Shown: positions 14,510-24,220 of the stretch, in pieces | Layout: each line of letters starts with the position of its first letter | Position numbering within the stretch: the first letter of the stretch is position 1 | Assembly: GCA_902776565.1 (NCBI GenBank) | Contig: CACYQN010000006.1 | Location: 1-64,000 of the forward strand | Direction of reading: 5' to 3' | Length of the DNA stretch: 64,000 bases | Origin: an uncultured Bacteroidia bacterium | GTDB taxonomy: Bacteria; Bacteroidota; Bacteroidia; Bacteroidales; ML635J-15 | Made by a program: the position numbers and the translations under genes | The notes under the pieces: model-generated | The model's input: the letters and a program-made list of their open reading frames with translations, nothing else | Databases searched by the model: none | Told to the model about the DNA's origin: nothing

Positions 14510-15715
14510 TCACTCCATTATCAGCATGTTGATTTTTTCGCGCGATTGGTTTATTTTTTCCACAAGGCTGTTGAGCCAAGCAGAGCGCATACCCCCTGTC
14601 CGATTGCTACCGTCATGCTCCTCGCTACGAATCGGCGTCACCGGTTTTACAACTTCATTATTTGGTTCATATACTGGAAGTGGAGTCAAAGTTTTTGAAT
14701 AAGAATTTGTTTCAAGAATACCGAATAATTTTTCCAAATTGCCGAACGAAATGTCATCCAAGAGATTGCAATCGTAGCCCGTCATCATCTGGAACAGCAC
14801 ATGCGCATCGACAACCGGCAGACCGTTAATTACAACACTCTCAATATCCCAATCCTTCAGGCTGTCATAAATCAACAAAAGTTGCTTCTTAAGGACATCC
14901 TGAACCTCGTATGACAAGTCAGTGAGCTTCACATTCCTTGTAACATCCTCAAACACAGGAACCTTAATTTCGTAGTTTACATATTGTTGCGGAACGGAAA
15001 CAAAGCCATACATCTTCATAAGCATACGGCTGTTATGGTACGAAAGACTGAAAGCATTGCTAATTCGGCGAATCATATCGGCAAGACCAAACGGAAAGCT
15101 AAACATACGTTTCACATGTCCGCCACTATACACGCAGACATCAGTATGCCTCTCGCTCATTGTCACGACAGCATTGTTTCCATCATATTTCCTAGATACC
15201 GCATTATACATGTAGATGTCGGGGACAACCGATGCCACATCAATTTCATAGCTTGAAAGATACGAGAGAAGCGACGTCAACCGAGAAGAGTTCCAACTGA
15301 GAAAAGTCTTGCGTTTCAAGTACTTCTGAAGCAAAGGAATATCATCAGGCACATCAAAGCTTTTGCTTCCGCTCTCGTATTCGGTACTGGATTCAAAATA
15401 AAAGGTAGATTCCATATCCTTGTCCCTTATTGACGATATTGGAGCGGAGAAATTATGTATCGAGTACTTTGTGTCCTTTTTTGACTTAGTGCCAGTGACC
15501 ACCTGTTCACCATAATTATAATATGCACTCGGCAGTACAAGCTTGAGACTCATTTTTCCATCACGACCTTTTATGCAATCATATATCACAGCTGCGACAT
15601 ATTCGTCAAAATCATTATAGTCATCAATGCCAAACTGCACCTTGCGAAAACCACCGTTATTTGCGGCGAAAACTACCTCGTTTTCATTTACCACTACAAA
15701 AGCTTCTGTACTCAT
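14510..15715 (-). CDS. Unknown cytoplasmic protein, possibly actin-like ATPase fold (FtsA/PilM/DUF3822-like)
   Basis: A 401-residue protein without signal or membrane segment. I do not recognise it firmly. The segment FSFPFGLADMIRRISNAFSL followed by a short helix and MKMYG resembles the FtsA/PilM part where a phosphate-binding loop precedes a helical LK..YG stretch. VVPDIYMYNAVSRKY...AVVTMSERHTDVCVYSGG could be a second strand pair of that fold, and SVVINGLPV a third. The C-terminal ~80 residues are low-complexity followed by a helix. It is a single gene; the neighbours give no functional clue. Confidence 0.5.
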   Translation of the reverse strand: MSTEAFVVVNENEVVFAANNGGFRKVQFGIDDYNDFDEYVAAVIYDCIKGRDGKMSLKLVLPSAYYNYGEQVVTGTKSKKDTKYSIHNFSAPISSIRDKDMESTFYFESSTEYESGSKSFDVPDDIPLLQKYLKRKTFLSWNSSRLTSLLSYLSSYEIDVASVVPDIYMYNAVSRKYDGNNAVVTMSERHTDVCVYSGGHVKRMFSFPFGLADMIRRISNAFSLSYHNSRMLMKMYGFVSVPQQYVNYEIKVPVFEDVTRNVKLTDLSYEVQDVLKKQLLLIYDSLKDWDIESVVINGLPVVDAHVLFQMMTGYDCNLLDDISFGNLEKLFGILETNSYSKTLTPLPVYEPNNEVVKPVTPIRSEEHDGSNRTGGMRSAWLNSLVEKINQSREKINMLIME

Positions 15716-15880
15716 ATCTTTTAAATTTTTAACCTATTTAACACAAATTCATTTAAGTTCGTCTTTGCTGGCTATCAAAAGCCGATGCAAAAATATACAC
15801 ATAACAAACTATAAAACAATATTTTAAGCGATTTGTGTTTAAATTTAAGCATTTTTTCGATGAAAATTATTTAACCACTA

Positions 15881-15911
15881 TTGCTTAATTAAATTTAATC
15901 GTTTAATTTTG
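15881..15911 (+). promoter_or_regulatory. Promoter upstream of the 15939 gene
   Basis: TTG-N20-TAATTTTG, ~28 bp before the start codon. AAATTTAAG words flank it (15841, 15930). Confidence 0.55.
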
Positions 15912-15938
15912 CACCCGATTAAAAACTTAAATTTAAGT

Positions 15939-17021
15939 ATGAATTTGAAACGCATTGATTACAGCCACGATATGATGCTCCTTCTGTCAAGGATGCTATC
16001 GGTATATGCTGTATCGTGCGTTCACCAGACCAGCAACGGAATCGTAAAGTCGTGGCTCGACGAGAACTACCAGATACACGACGATGGAAAAGTCTCGACC
16101 GACGACATTGAGCGCAGAAAGACGAATACCACCAAACGCACCTCGTGGGAAACTACAGGCAACCGCGACAGTATGCTCTTCGACGACCAGAGCCTTACGC
16201 TCTGCCTTAGGATTCAGTCGAACATCGACAGCCTCTACGACATATATTACGCCACCATACGCCCTACCCTCGGAAGCCTCAAGCTGATGGTAAGCGACAA
16301 CCACGAAACCCAGATTTCGATACGCGACAAGGAAATAATTGCAACTATGTGCTATTCCTCGTGCCTGGCGATGGTGGAAATACTAAAGCTAAAGGAAAAA
16401 AAGACTCAGTTGCTGACGGACAACATAAAGCATAAGGACAAGACCATAACAGGACTGAAGCGCGAGATGGAAATTCCTGCCGAACGGACACGCAAGATTG
16501 TCAGGGAAAAGCTTGTTTCGCTCGGAAAACTATACGGAAAAGTATTTATGCTGACGAAAGATGCCGAAAAACTGGTTGACGAATACGCAGGCGACAACAT
16601 TGCGCCACTGCTGAAGGCTCTTGAGGAAGCAGCATACATCAAGGTTGAAGTATATGACAATTCGCAGATTCCAATCGACGACACCGACATTATTGTAAAG
16701 CAGGATGCACCAAGCGAAACCGCAGCCGAACGGCAGGAAAGCATACTCGAAAAGAGACACTCGAAAATCATCGCCTATCTCGAACGCCTCGAAGATGCCT
16801 ACAATGCAACCATCGAAAGCGGACTTAAACCTACGGCAGTGAACATTGCTGAAACCATCGGACTGTCTTCAGCCTCGATAACCATGTGGTTCAACAAGCA
16901 TTCGGAAGAAGCAAGACGGCTCTGCGAAGCCGACGTAAACCTATGCAAGAACTCGCGCCGTTTCTTCGACCCGCTTAAGGAAGCACTGGCAGGGAAAAAA
17001 AACAAGTCTAAGACTGCATAA
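15939..17021 (+). CDS. Unknown protein with coiled-coil and C-terminal helix-turn-helix
   Basis: A 360-residue soluble protein, not recognised. The start is ATG (MNLKRIDYS); an upstream TTG would lie inside the -7 box. Residues ~150-190 are charged and likely coiled coil ([19 protein letters not shown]). Near the C-terminus, [20 protein letters not shown] reads as a helix-turn-helix like those of phage and MerR-type regulators. It overlaps yidD by 1 bp (TAATG), so the two are co-transcribed. DNA binding is an inference. Confidence 0.6.
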   Translation: MNLKRIDYSHDMMLLLSRMLSVYAVSCVHQTSNGIVKSWLDENYQIHDDGKVSTDDIERRKTNTTKRTSWETTGNRDSMLFDDQSLTLCLRIQSNIDSLYDIYYATIRPTLGSLKLMVSDNHETQISIRDKEIIATMCYSSCLAMVEILKLKEKKTQLLTDNIKHKDKTITGLKREMEIPAERTRKIVREKLVSLGKLYGKVFMLTKDAEKLVDEYAGDNIAPLLKALEEAAYIKVEVYDNSQIPIDDTDIIVKQDAPSETAAERQESILEKRHSKIIAYLERLEDAYNATIESGLKPTAVNIAETIGLSSASITMWFNKHSEEARRLCEADVNLCKNSRRFFDPLKEALAGKKNKSKTA

Positions 17022-17299
17022 TGGCAATCCTCAGAAAAATATTGATATTCCCGCTTGTCGTCCTGATTCAGTTTTACCGCAAACTGATTTCCCCCCTCCT
17101 GCCCGACTCGTGCCGATACACGCCGACCTGTTCGGCATACGCACTCGAGGCTCTGCGCAAGCACGGACTGCTGAAGGGATTCTTTCTCGCCACACGACGC
17201 ATACTTAGCTGCAATCCCTGGGGAGGCAGTGGCTACGACCCCGTACCCGACGAATGCCCGTGGAAATACGTGTTTGGAAAAAGAAAAAAAGCAGATTAA
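17021..17299 (+). CDS. yidD: Membrane protein insertion efficiency factor YidD
   Basis: A 92-residue protein with the family's conserved core: [32 protein letters not shown], seen here as [21 protein letters not shown] and LRKHG, then [17 protein letters not shown]. It helps YidC insert inner-membrane proteins. An N-terminal amphipathic helix anchors it to the membrane. Its start overlaps the stop of the preceding gene. In many genomes yidD lies with rnpA and yidC; here it does not. Confidence 0.93.
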   Translation: MAILRKILIFPLVVLIQFYRKLISPLLPDSCRYTPTCSAYALEALRKHGLLKGFFLATRRILSCNPWGGSGYDPVPDECPWKYVFGKRKKAD

Positions 17300-17472
17300 G
17301 CCCACCTGCATACCAGCAAGATACACAAGCGCGAAGATTACTTCAAAAACGTGGTAAAAATCTTCCGTCCTGTTAATAACTTGCCAATATTCATTTCATA
17401 AAAAAAGTATTCCCAAACTATACCTATTATATTTTTATAATAACTTTGCGTCCGTAATTTGAATTTAGAGGT

Positions 17473-18006
17473 ATGGAAACTATTAAAGTTCTTGACAGGG
17501 AATTTGTACCCTACATCGACCACGAAACTATTGTGTCGAAAATCAAGGAGATGGCAGAAAAGATGAACCGCGACCTTCGCGACAAGAATCCGCTCTTCCT
17601 TGGAATACTTAACGGCTCGTTCATGTTTGCCGCCGAACTGTTCAACCATCTTACAATCGACTGCAACATCTCGTTCCTGAAACTCGCTTCGTACGAAGGC
17701 ACAAACTCTACCGGCAAGGTTAAAAGGCTTATCGGTGTGAACGAGGACATCAAGGACAGAACCGTCATTATTGTCGAGGACATCATCGATACAGGCATCA
17801 CCATGGACCATATCGAAAAGCAGCTGATTGGCTACGAACCAAAGGAAATAAAGATTGCCACACTGCTCTACAAGTCGGAAATTTACAACAACAAGTATCC
17901 GATTGATTATTTCTGCTTCGACATACCGCAGAAATTCATCGTCGGCTTCGGCCTCGACTACAACGGATACGGAAGAAACTTACCTAGCATTTATCAAACC
18001 AAATAA
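17473..18006 (+). CDS. hpt: Hypoxanthine phosphoribosyltransferase
   Basis: A 177-residue purine salvage enzyme that joins hypoxanthine or guanine to PRPP. The PRPP-binding motif VIIVEDIIDTGIT lies at residues 98-110, with E102 and D103. The early LNGSFMFA loop and the late YFCFDIP...FIVGFGLDYN segment for purine and metal binding are in place. It starts a purine/Asn operon: adk follows 12 bp on. TAACTTTG, a -7-like box, lies ~25 bp upstream. Confidence 0.96.
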   Translation: METIKVLDREFVPYIDHETIVSKIKEMAEKMNRDLRDKNPLFLGILNGSFMFAAELFNHLTIDCNISFLKLASYEGTNSTGKVKRLIGVNEDIKDRTVIIVEDIIDTGITMDHIEKQLIGYEPKEIKIATLLYKSEIYNNKYPIDYFCFDIPQKFIVGFGLDYNGYGRNLPSIYQTK

Positions 18007-18018
18007 AAACAAAATATC

Positions 18019-18591
18019 ATGCTTAACATTGCAATATTCGGAGCACCGGGCGCAGGAAAAGGAACACAAGCCCAAAGTATTATCGACAAGTACAACCTTA
18101 AATACATTTCCACAGGAAATATCCTCAGGAATGAAATCGCAAACGGGACACCACTTGGTCTCGAAGCCAAGGCCATTATCGAAAAGGGCAACCTCGTCAG
18201 CGACGAGTTGGTTACCAAGATTATAGAAAAGTTCATCGCCGACAACCGCAATCCAAACGGATTCCTTTTCGACGGATTTCCACGCACACGCGAACAGGCA
18301 AAGAACCTCGACGAAATTCTGAAGCGCGAAGGAATGGAACTCTCCTGCCTCTTGAACATGGATGTGCCACGCGAAGAACTCATCAAGCGTATGATGCACC
18401 GCGCACAGGTCGAAAACCGTGCCGACGACACTCCAGAAGTCTTCGAAAACCGTCTCAAGGAATACGAAGAAAAGACTTTCCCCGTCATGGAACACTATCA
18501 GAATCAAGGCAAAGTGATGTCGATTAGCGGAGTCGGCAGCATCGAGGAAATTTTTGTCCGCCTAGCAGAAAAGATTGACAGCCTATTATAA
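18019..18591 (+). CDS. adk: Adenylate kinase
   Basis: A 190-residue enzyme interconverting ATP+AMP and 2 ADP. The P-loop is GAPGAGKGT (8-16). The AMP site is STGNILRNE, and DGFPRTREQA is the core motif. The LID is short (ADDTPEVFENRLKEYEEKT) with no zinc cysteines, as in many Bacteroidota. It overlaps the asparaginase start by 1 bp and lies 12 bp after hpt. Confidence 0.97.
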   Translation: MLNIAIFGAPGAGKGTQAQSIIDKYNLKYISTGNILRNEIANGTPLGLEAKAIIEKGNLVSDELVTKIIEKFIADNRNPNGFLFDGFPRTREQAKNLDEILKREGMELSCLLNMDVPREELIKRMMHRAQVENRADDTPEVFENRLKEYEEKTFPVMEHYQNQGKVMSISGVGSIEEIFVRLAEKIDSLL

Positions 18592-19607
18592 TGAGACCGA
18601 AAATACTTATAATATATACCGGCGGAACAATCGGCATGATTCAGGACAAGAACGGCGTCTTGCAGCCGTTCAACTTCGAGAACCTGCTGAGCTACATACC
18701 TATGCTCAAGGATTTCCCTGCTGACATAAGTTCGTACAGCTTCGAAACGCCAATCGACTCGTCGGATGCCGACCCCGACTTCTGGGTTGAGATTGTGGAG
18801 GTTATCGAAAAGAACTACGACCACTACGATGGATTTGTCGTCCTTCACGGCTCCGACACAATGGCTTACACCGCATCGGCATTGAGCTTTATGCTCGAAA
18901 ATGTCAACAAGCCGATAATCCTCACAGGTTCGCAGTTGCCTATCGGACTTTTGCGCACCGACGGACGCGAAAACATGATTTCGGCAATCGAACTCGCCAG
19001 CATGCAACGCGACGGAAAACCTGTCATCCACGAGGTTTGCGTTTATTTCGAAAGCCGCCTCTACCGTGGCAACAGAACGACAAAGTACAGCGCCGAGAAT
19101 TTCGACGCCTTCCGTTCGCCAAACTATCCTTGGCTTGCACAAGCAGGTATCGATGTGAAGGTTGAAGAGGACAAGTTATGGACAAGCAAGAATGCTCCTT
19201 TGGTAGCACACAAGAAACTCTGCCGCGACATTGCCGTGCTGAAATATTTCCCCGGCATACAGCCAAAGACCATCGAGGCTATCATCAACATCGAAGGTCT
19301 GCGCGGACTGATAGTAGAATCCTACGGTTCGGGCAATCTTACCACCAACGACAAGATTATCAAGTTGTTTGAAGAAGCAATCGACAAGGGAATAACAATC
19401 CTAAACATAACGCAATGCACCGTCGGTTCGGTTGTTCACGGAAAGTACGCCACCAGCCTCAAACTGATGAACTGCGGCGTAGTAAGCGGAAAAGACATGA
19501 CCATTGAAGCAGCAATTACTAAAATGATGTTCCTCTTAGGGGAAAATTATTCACACGACGAAATGAAACGCCTTCTCATGCAGTCGATTTGCGGAGAAAT
19601 TTCATAA
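18591..19607 (+). CDS. ansA: Type I (cytoplasmic) L-asparaginase
   Basis: A 338-residue enzyme hydrolysing asparagine to aspartate and ammonia. The first active-site motif is TGGTIGM (T10-M16; nucleophile T13), the second HGSDTMAYTAS (86-96, T90 and D89). There is no signal peptide, so it is the cytoplasmic type. The start overlaps the adk stop (TAATG). The C-terminal NITQCTVGSV segment and length match the family. Confidence 0.94.
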   Translation: MRPKILIIYTGGTIGMIQDKNGVLQPFNFENLLSYIPMLKDFPADISSYSFETPIDSSDADPDFWVEIVEVIEKNYDHYDGFVVLHGSDTMAYTASALSFMLENVNKPIILTGSQLPIGLLRTDGRENMISAIELASMQRDGKPVIHEVCVYFESRLYRGNRTTKYSAENFDAFRSPNYPWLAQAGIDVKVEEDKLWTSKNAPLVAHKKLCRDIAVLKYFPGIQPKTIEAIINIEGLRGLIVESYGSGNLTTNDKIIKLFEEAIDKGITILNITQCTVGSVVHGKYATSLKLMNCGVVSGKDMTIEAAITKMMFLLGENYSHDEMKRLLMQSICGEIS

Positions 19608-19626
19608 GTCCCCAAAAAGTAATTGC

Positions 19627-22107
19627 ATGAAAATAAAGATTTTACTTCTGTTTACTGCCATTTGCCTCAGCATTGGCATAGCAAACGCGCAACGCCCCGA
19701 CAGGCAACCCGCCGACGGCGTAATATACGGTACAATCCTCGAAAAGGACAGCAACGAGCCTGTTGAATTTGCCAACATAGTGGTTTACGACAAGAACGGC
19801 AATGTCATCGCCGGCAGCATGAGCGACGGCCACGGAAAATTCAGCGTGCAAAATGTTCCATACGGCACACACAAGGTTGAAGTGCTTTTCATCGGCTATG
19901 GCAAGGTCACACGCGAAGGCGTTAGCATAACAGCCGACAAGAAGTCGTTCAACATGGGCAAGATACACCTTAGCGTCGATGCACAAATGCTTGGCGAAGT
20001 GGAAGTTGAAGCCACAATGAACAATGTCGATTACCGTCTCGACCGCAAGGTAATCAATGTAAATCAGGACATTGTATCGTCGGGAGCATCGGCAGTGGAA
20101 GTGCTTGAAAATGCACCTTCAGTCACCACCGACCTCGACGGAAATGTATCTTTGCGTGGTTCAGAGAGTTTCCTTGTGCTGATTGATGGTCGCCCAAGTC
20201 CGCTCGAAGGCAGCGAGGCATTACAGCAGATTCCTGCAAGTTCAATCGAAAGCATAGAGATAATTACCAATCCCTCAGCCAAATACGCACCCGATGGCGT
20301 TGGCGGAATTATCAATGTAGTGCTGAAAAAGGAGAAGCGCAAAGGCTACAACGGACAGGTTTCGGCCAACTACGGCAACAACAACACCTTTGGAGGAAGC
20401 GCACTGTTCAACTTCCGCACCCAGAAGCTTAACTTTTTCGTCGGTGGCGAATACAACCGCCGTATGAGCAAGAGTTTCGGCAAGTCGGAACGCGAAACCT
20501 ACCTTAACCCTGACAAGGATTCAATGTTCTGCCTAAACAACCAGAACTCAGGACTTTACGGCAGACAAAGTTGGAATGCCCGCGCAGGTATGGACATCTA
20601 CATTACCGACAACGATGTGATTACAATTTCGGGCAAATATGGTTCGCGCGGACATGGAGGAAACGGCATCACCGAAGCCGAGACCTTCTATTTCAACAAG
20701 TTGGACTCACTGATTTACGACCCGCACACATATATGCTCGGTGACCCATACTCGTACTACACCGATGAAATTTCGAAGCGCAGGAACAACTACTGGAGCG
20801 GAGACATCAACTACCAGCGCAAGTTTGCAAAGCCCGGACACGAACTGCAGTTGTATTTCAACTATTCGGCAAACCGTTCCAACAACTACAACGAATACAC
20901 CGAAGCCGAAACCGAAAGTCTTGGCGGTGAAGTAGTTGCAGGTGCTGTGCAGGACCGCTACAACACCGTGGAACTTGGCACTCAGGACCGCTATCAAGCC
21001 AAGGCAGACTATGTGCTTCCATTCAACGAAAAGTCGAAACTCGAAGCCGGCTACGAAATAAATATCCGCAACCAGACGAACGACTACAAATACGCAATAT
21101 GGCAGAGCAACGACTGGGTAAACGACGAATCGCACCACAGTCCATACGACTTCGACCTTAACGTGCAGTCGGGTTATGTGATTTACTCGAATTTCTGGAA
21201 AAACTTTGGTTATCAGGTAGGTTTGAGAACAGAATACACAAACCGTCTGTTTGCAATTCCCACAGGCGACTATGCCTACAAGAAGTTCGACTTTTTCCCA
21301 TCGGTACACCTATCCTACTCGTTCTCAGAAGATTTGCAGTTGATGGGAAGTTACAGCCGTCGCCTCGAAAGACCGCGTCCATGGAACCTCAACCCAATGA
21401 CGCAGGTGGAAGACCCCAACAACATACGCCGTGGAAATCCGGCACTTAACCCTGAATACACAAACTCGTACGACATGTCGCTGCAAAAGCGTTTCGGCGA
21501 GCATTTCGTTTCGTTCGAACTTTACGCTCGGCAGACCAACGACCTGATACAGAATGTAACGCTTGTCGATACCGCCAATTCAAACATGTACATCAAGACA
21601 TTCGACAACATCGGCAAGGACTTGTCGCTCGGTAGCGAAATCATGGGCAACTTCAACCCCTGCAAGTGGTACAACCTGAATGCCAGCGTAAACGCCTACT
21701 ACTATTCTATAAAGTCGCAGACATACCGCAGCAACAGCACATTCACTTGGCGAGTAAGGATTAATAACACATTCAGAATCAAAAAGTCGGGAACAAACAT
21801 ACAGTTCGGCGGATTCTACGATGCACCTTCTATCACAGCACAGGGACGCAGCGCAGGAAGAATTGCGTTTAATCTTGGAATTAAGCAAGACTTCCTCGAT
21901 AAGAGGTTATCCATCAGTGTAAACTTCCGCAACCTATTCAACACCATGAAGTTCAACACAACAACGGAGACCGACTACCTGTACTACCACTTGACACGCT
22001 CGAACACTTGGCCAAACTTCAACATATCAATAACATACAAGCTTAACGACTTCAAGAAACGCAAAGAGAAAGGCGAAGATTCGGACGACGATGGCGGAGA
22101 TATGTAA
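19627..22107 (+). CDS. TonB-dependent receptor with N-terminal carboxypeptidase-like domain
   Basis: An 826-residue outer-membrane protein. Signal peptide to ~21 (ISIGIANAQ region), then a CarboxypepD_reg beta domain (~32-115: GVIYGTILEKDSNEPVEFANI), a plug (~125-225, ending NVVLKKEKRKG), and a beta-barrel in the OMP_b-brl_3 style to the C-terminus. It likely imports a TonB-dependent substrate, but no SusD partner is adjacent, so glycan uptake is not supported; an iron complex or small molecule is possible. The C-terminus is unusually acidic (EDSDDDGGDM). It lies 19 bp after the asparaginase gene; co-transcription is possible. Confidence 0.9.
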   Translation: MKIKILLLFTAICLSIGIANAQRPDRQPADGVIYGTILEKDSNEPVEFANIVVYDKNGNVIAGSMSDGHGKFSVQNVPYGTHKVEVLFIGYGKVTREGVSITADKKSFNMGKIHLSVDAQMLGEVEVEATMNNVDYRLDRKVINVNQDIVSSGASAVEVLENAPSVTTDLDGNVSLRGSESFLVLIDGRPSPLEGSEALQQIPASSIESIEIITNPSAKYAPDGVGGIINVVLKKEKRKGYNGQVSANYGNNNTFGGSALFNFRTQKLNFFVGGEYNRRMSKSFGKSERETYLNPDKDSMFCLNNQNSGLYGRQSWNARAGMDIYITDNDVITISGKYGSRGHGGNGITEAETFYFNKLDSLIYDPHTYMLGDPYSYYTDEISKRRNNYWSGDINYQRKFAKPGHELQLYFNYSANRSNNYNEYTEAETESLGGEVVAGAVQDRYNTVELGTQDRYQAKADYVLPFNEKSKLEAGYEINIRNQTNDYKYAIWQSNDWVNDESHHSPYDFDLNVQSGYVIYSNFWKNFGYQVGLRTEYTNRLFAIPTGDYAYKKFDFFPSVHLSYSFSEDLQLMGSYSRRLERPRPWNLNPMTQVEDPNNIRRGNPALNPEYTNSYDMSLQKRFGEHFVSFELYARQTNDLIQNVTLVDTANSNMYIKTFDNIGKDLSLGSEIMGNFNPCKWYNLNASVNAYYYSIKSQTYRSNSTFTWRVRINNTFRIKKSGTNIQFGGFYDAPSITAQGRSAGRIAFNLGIKQDFLDKRLSISVNFRNLFNTMKFNTTTETDYLYYHLTRSNTWPNFNISITYKLNDFKKRKEKGEDSDDDGGDM

Positions 22108-22243
22108 AAAGGCTGACAGGCTCGAAGGCTAAAAGGCTCACAGGCTGACAGGCTCGAAGACGAAAAGAAGCAAAGATTTCATGCATAGAAAATGGATAAT
22201 TAACAACTAAATGTACGGACGCACCATGGCGCGTCTCAACACA
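22108..22243. repeat. Repeat block: GGCTGACAGGCT words, AATGGATAATTAAC, GCGCCATGG palindrome
   Basis: Three word families sit head to tail: GGCTGACAGGCTCGAAG words (22110-22165), AATGGATAATTAAC (22192-22205) and TACGGACGCACCATGGCGCGT (22213-22233; palindromic). The last also occurs at 47641-47672 and 47717-47750. The palindrome adds 11 in-frame codons in front of the next gene's real start. Confidence 0.7.
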
Positions 22244-22768
22244 ATGGACAAGAAAGAACTTAGAAAACAAATAAAGGCGCTCAAGAAGCAACATACTGCC
22301 GAACAGCTTGAGGCTCAGTCGAAAGCAATAATGGCTAAGATTGAATCGCATCCCGATTTTGCCAAGGCAAACATCGTCATGCTCTACTACTCGCTTCCAG
22401 ACGAAGTGCAGACCGCCGATTTCATTGCCAAGTGGCGCAACCTCAAGCAGATAATTCTGCCAACCGTTGTCGGCGACGACATAATTCCCGTAAAGCTTGA
22501 TGCCGACACCACTTTTGCCAAAGGCGACTTCGACATACAAGAGCCTCAGTCGGTGGAATATACTGGCGGATACGACCTTATAATCGTTCCTGGCGTGGCA
22601 TTCGACAAAGATGGCAATCGTCTTGGACGTGGTCGCGGCTACTACGACCGTTTCCTCTGCAAACACGGCAATGTCAAGAAGATAGGAATATGCTTCGATT
22701 TTCAGCTTGTGGATGAGATTCCGACCGAACCTACCGACATCAGAATGGATGAAATAATCAGTCTGTAA
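22244..22768 (+). CDS. 5-formyltetrahydrofolate cyclo-ligase
   Basis: A 174-residue enzyme turning 5-formyl-THF into 5,10-methenyl-THF with ATP. It starts at MDKKELRKQ; the 11 codons upstream derive from an interspersed repeat. Diagnostic segments: LYYSLPDEVQT (substrate), VPGVAFDKDGNRLGRGRGYYDRFL (ATP/Mg; given here in parts as VPGVAFD and GRGRGYYDRFL). It joins folC and folD of the window in folate one-carbon metabolism but is not in their operons. Confidence 0.93.
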   Translation: MDKKELRKQIKALKKQHTAEQLEAQSKAIMAKIESHPDFAKANIVMLYYSLPDEVQTADFIAKWRNLKQIILPTVVGDDIIPVKLDADTTFAKGDFDIQEPQSVEYTGGYDLIIVPGVAFDKDGNRLGRGRGYYDRFLCKHGNVKKIGICFDFQLVDEIPTEPTDIRMDEIISL

Positions 22769-22799
22769 TATGAGATTTTATAAGGAAAAAAAGAAAGAT

Positions 22800-22955
22800 G
22801 TCATTCCGCAAGTTAGAACAATAACGCGATACGGAACGGGGAGCGTAATATTGTTCAACTATGCGAAATCTCCAATTAGCACAAAAAGGAGATTCCGCAT
22901 AAGCGAACTCACAAGCAACGTACCTTATGCTGTTCGTTCTGTCTTGCGGAATGAC
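22800..22955. mobile_element. Nested inverted-repeat (MITE/REP-like) element
   Basis: The ends are GTCATTCCGCAAG (22800-22812) and CTTGCGGAATGAC (22943-22955), exact inverted copies. Inside is a second pair, ATGCGAAATCTCC (22861-22873) and GGAGATTCCGCAT (22888-22900), with one mismatch. It could fold into one long bulged hairpin. A 74-codon reading frame across it is rejected as a gene. Confidence 0.7.
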
Positions 22956-22977
22956 CTTACTCCCAAAAAATTAAAGA

Positions 22978-23679
22978 ATGAAAATCGCATGTAATATATT
23001 AAAGTGTTTATTTATCTCACTTGGGATAATAACACTTATAATAAACATCTTTGCACTCACCCCACTCCCATTCTACATGCATCGCAGTCTCGGCGAAGAC
23101 GCATCGTGGGAAAACGATTCCACGACACAATTCACCCCCGACTACATAATAATGTTCGGCGGTGCAGGAATGCCCTCCGAAAGCAACCTCATACGACTGT
23201 ATTACACTGCCGAAATCGCAGGCAAACTGCACAAGCCTATTATACTTGTCCACCCCGAAGATTCTGTGTGTCAAGCAGAAATGACAAAATACCTAGTCAA
23301 CAACGGAATATCTCCCGACAGCATAATGTATATGACAGGCGGAAGCAACACCCGTTCCCAGTCGGTTTGCCTTGCCGACAGCTTTCCGCAGTTAAAAGAA
23401 GCTTCATCGTTGATAATCACCGCACCCGAGCACCTGTCGCGCACACTGAAATGCCTCAAGAAATGCGAAATAGAAAACATACGTGGCATCGGAGCATTTG
23501 AAAGCACGGTTGACTTCGACCTAGAACTGGACAAAACCAAACTCAAAGGCAACAAATTCGTTCCCGACATCGAAAGCACAAACTTGCGCTACACCTACTG
23601 GAACTATCTAAAACTGGAAATCATTTGCTTCAGAGAATGCTTTGCAATAGTATATTATTGGGCAAAAGATTGGATATAA
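22978..23679 (+). CDS. YdcF/SanA-like (DUF218) membrane-anchored protein
   Basis: A 233-residue protein with one N-terminal membrane segment (residues ~8-30) and a DUF218-type alpha/beta domain: DYIIMFGGAG, IILVHPEDS, MTGGSNTRSQ and SLIITAPEHLSRTL. The family (YdcF, SanA, ElyC) is linked to envelope integrity, with unknown chemistry. The C-terminal hydrophobic WNYLKLEIICFRECF may lie on the membrane. It follows a repeat element closely; no partner gene is evident. Confidence 0.78.
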   Translation: MKIACNILKCLFISLGIITLIINIFALTPLPFYMHRSLGEDASWENDSTTQFTPDYIIMFGGAGMPSESNLIRLYYTAEIAGKLHKPIILVHPEDSVCQAEMTKYLVNNGISPDSIMYMTGGSNTRSQSVCLADSFPQLKEASSLIITAPEHLSRTLKCLKKCEIENIRGIGAFESTVDFDLELDKTKLKGNKFVPDIESTNLRYTYWNYLKLEIICFRECFAIVYYWAKDWI

Positions 23680-23730
23680 TATCAATTTAAATACAAACCA
23701 TTTACAATACTTTACTTCAACTACAAATTT

Positions 23731-24219
23731 ATGGAAACCAAAACTAATTTTAGCATAAGACCAGCTGTTGTCGGTGAAGAAAAACTCATCATCGACATGA
23801 TAAAAAGTCTTGCCGAATACGAGAAATGCCTGGACGAAGTTATAGCTGACGAGCAAACTATCCACCACTCTGTTTTCGTCGAAAAGTCAGCTGAAGTAAT
23901 ATTTGCAGAAGAGAACGGCACAGTAATAGGTTTCGCATTGTTTTTCCACAACTTCTCAACATTTGTCGGACGCAAAGGCTTGTATATCGAGGACTTATAC
24001 ATAATTCCAGAGAAACGAGGCCTCGGCTACGGAAAAGCCATACTCAAGCACCTTGCCAAGATTGCTGTAGAGCGCAATTGTGGACGTATGGAATGGATTT
24101 GCCTCGACTGGAACGCACCCGCACTAAAAGTTTACCGCTCGATTGGCGCTATTCCTATGGACGAATGGACCATACAACGGCTTAGCGAAGACACATTAAA
24201 GAAATTTGCTAACAATTGA
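23731..24219 (+). CDS. GNAT N-acetyltransferase, diamine/spermidine type
   Basis: A 162-residue acetyltransferase. The acetyl-CoA loop is RGLGYGKAIL (residues ~91-100), preceded by YIEDLYIIPEKRG. The N-terminal MIKSLAEYEK and the C-terminal LDWNAPALKVYRSIGA match the spermidine/diamine acetyltransferase (SAT1-like) branch. The substrate is therefore probably a small polyamine or amine; thialysine is an alternative. The gene is convergent with the next one, 1 bp apart. Confidence 0.88.
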   Translation: METKTNFSIRPAVVGEEKLIIDMIKSLAEYEKCLDEVIADEQTIHHSVFVEKSAEVIFAEENGTVIGFALFFHNFSTFVGRKGLYIEDLYIIPEKRGLGYGKAILKHLAKIAVERNCGRMEWICLDWNAPALKVYRSIGAIPMDEWTIQRLSEDTLKKFANN

Positions 24220-24220
24220 T

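Noticed and set aside
19627..22107. SusC/SusD-type glycan utilisation locus
   Set aside because: There is no SusD gene or glycoside hydrolase beside the TonB-dependent receptor, and its barrel is of the other, OMP_b-brl_3-like type.
22770..22994. 74-codon reading frame after the cyclo-ligase
   Set aside because: It spans the nested inverted-repeat element; composition follows the palindromes and no family features are seen.
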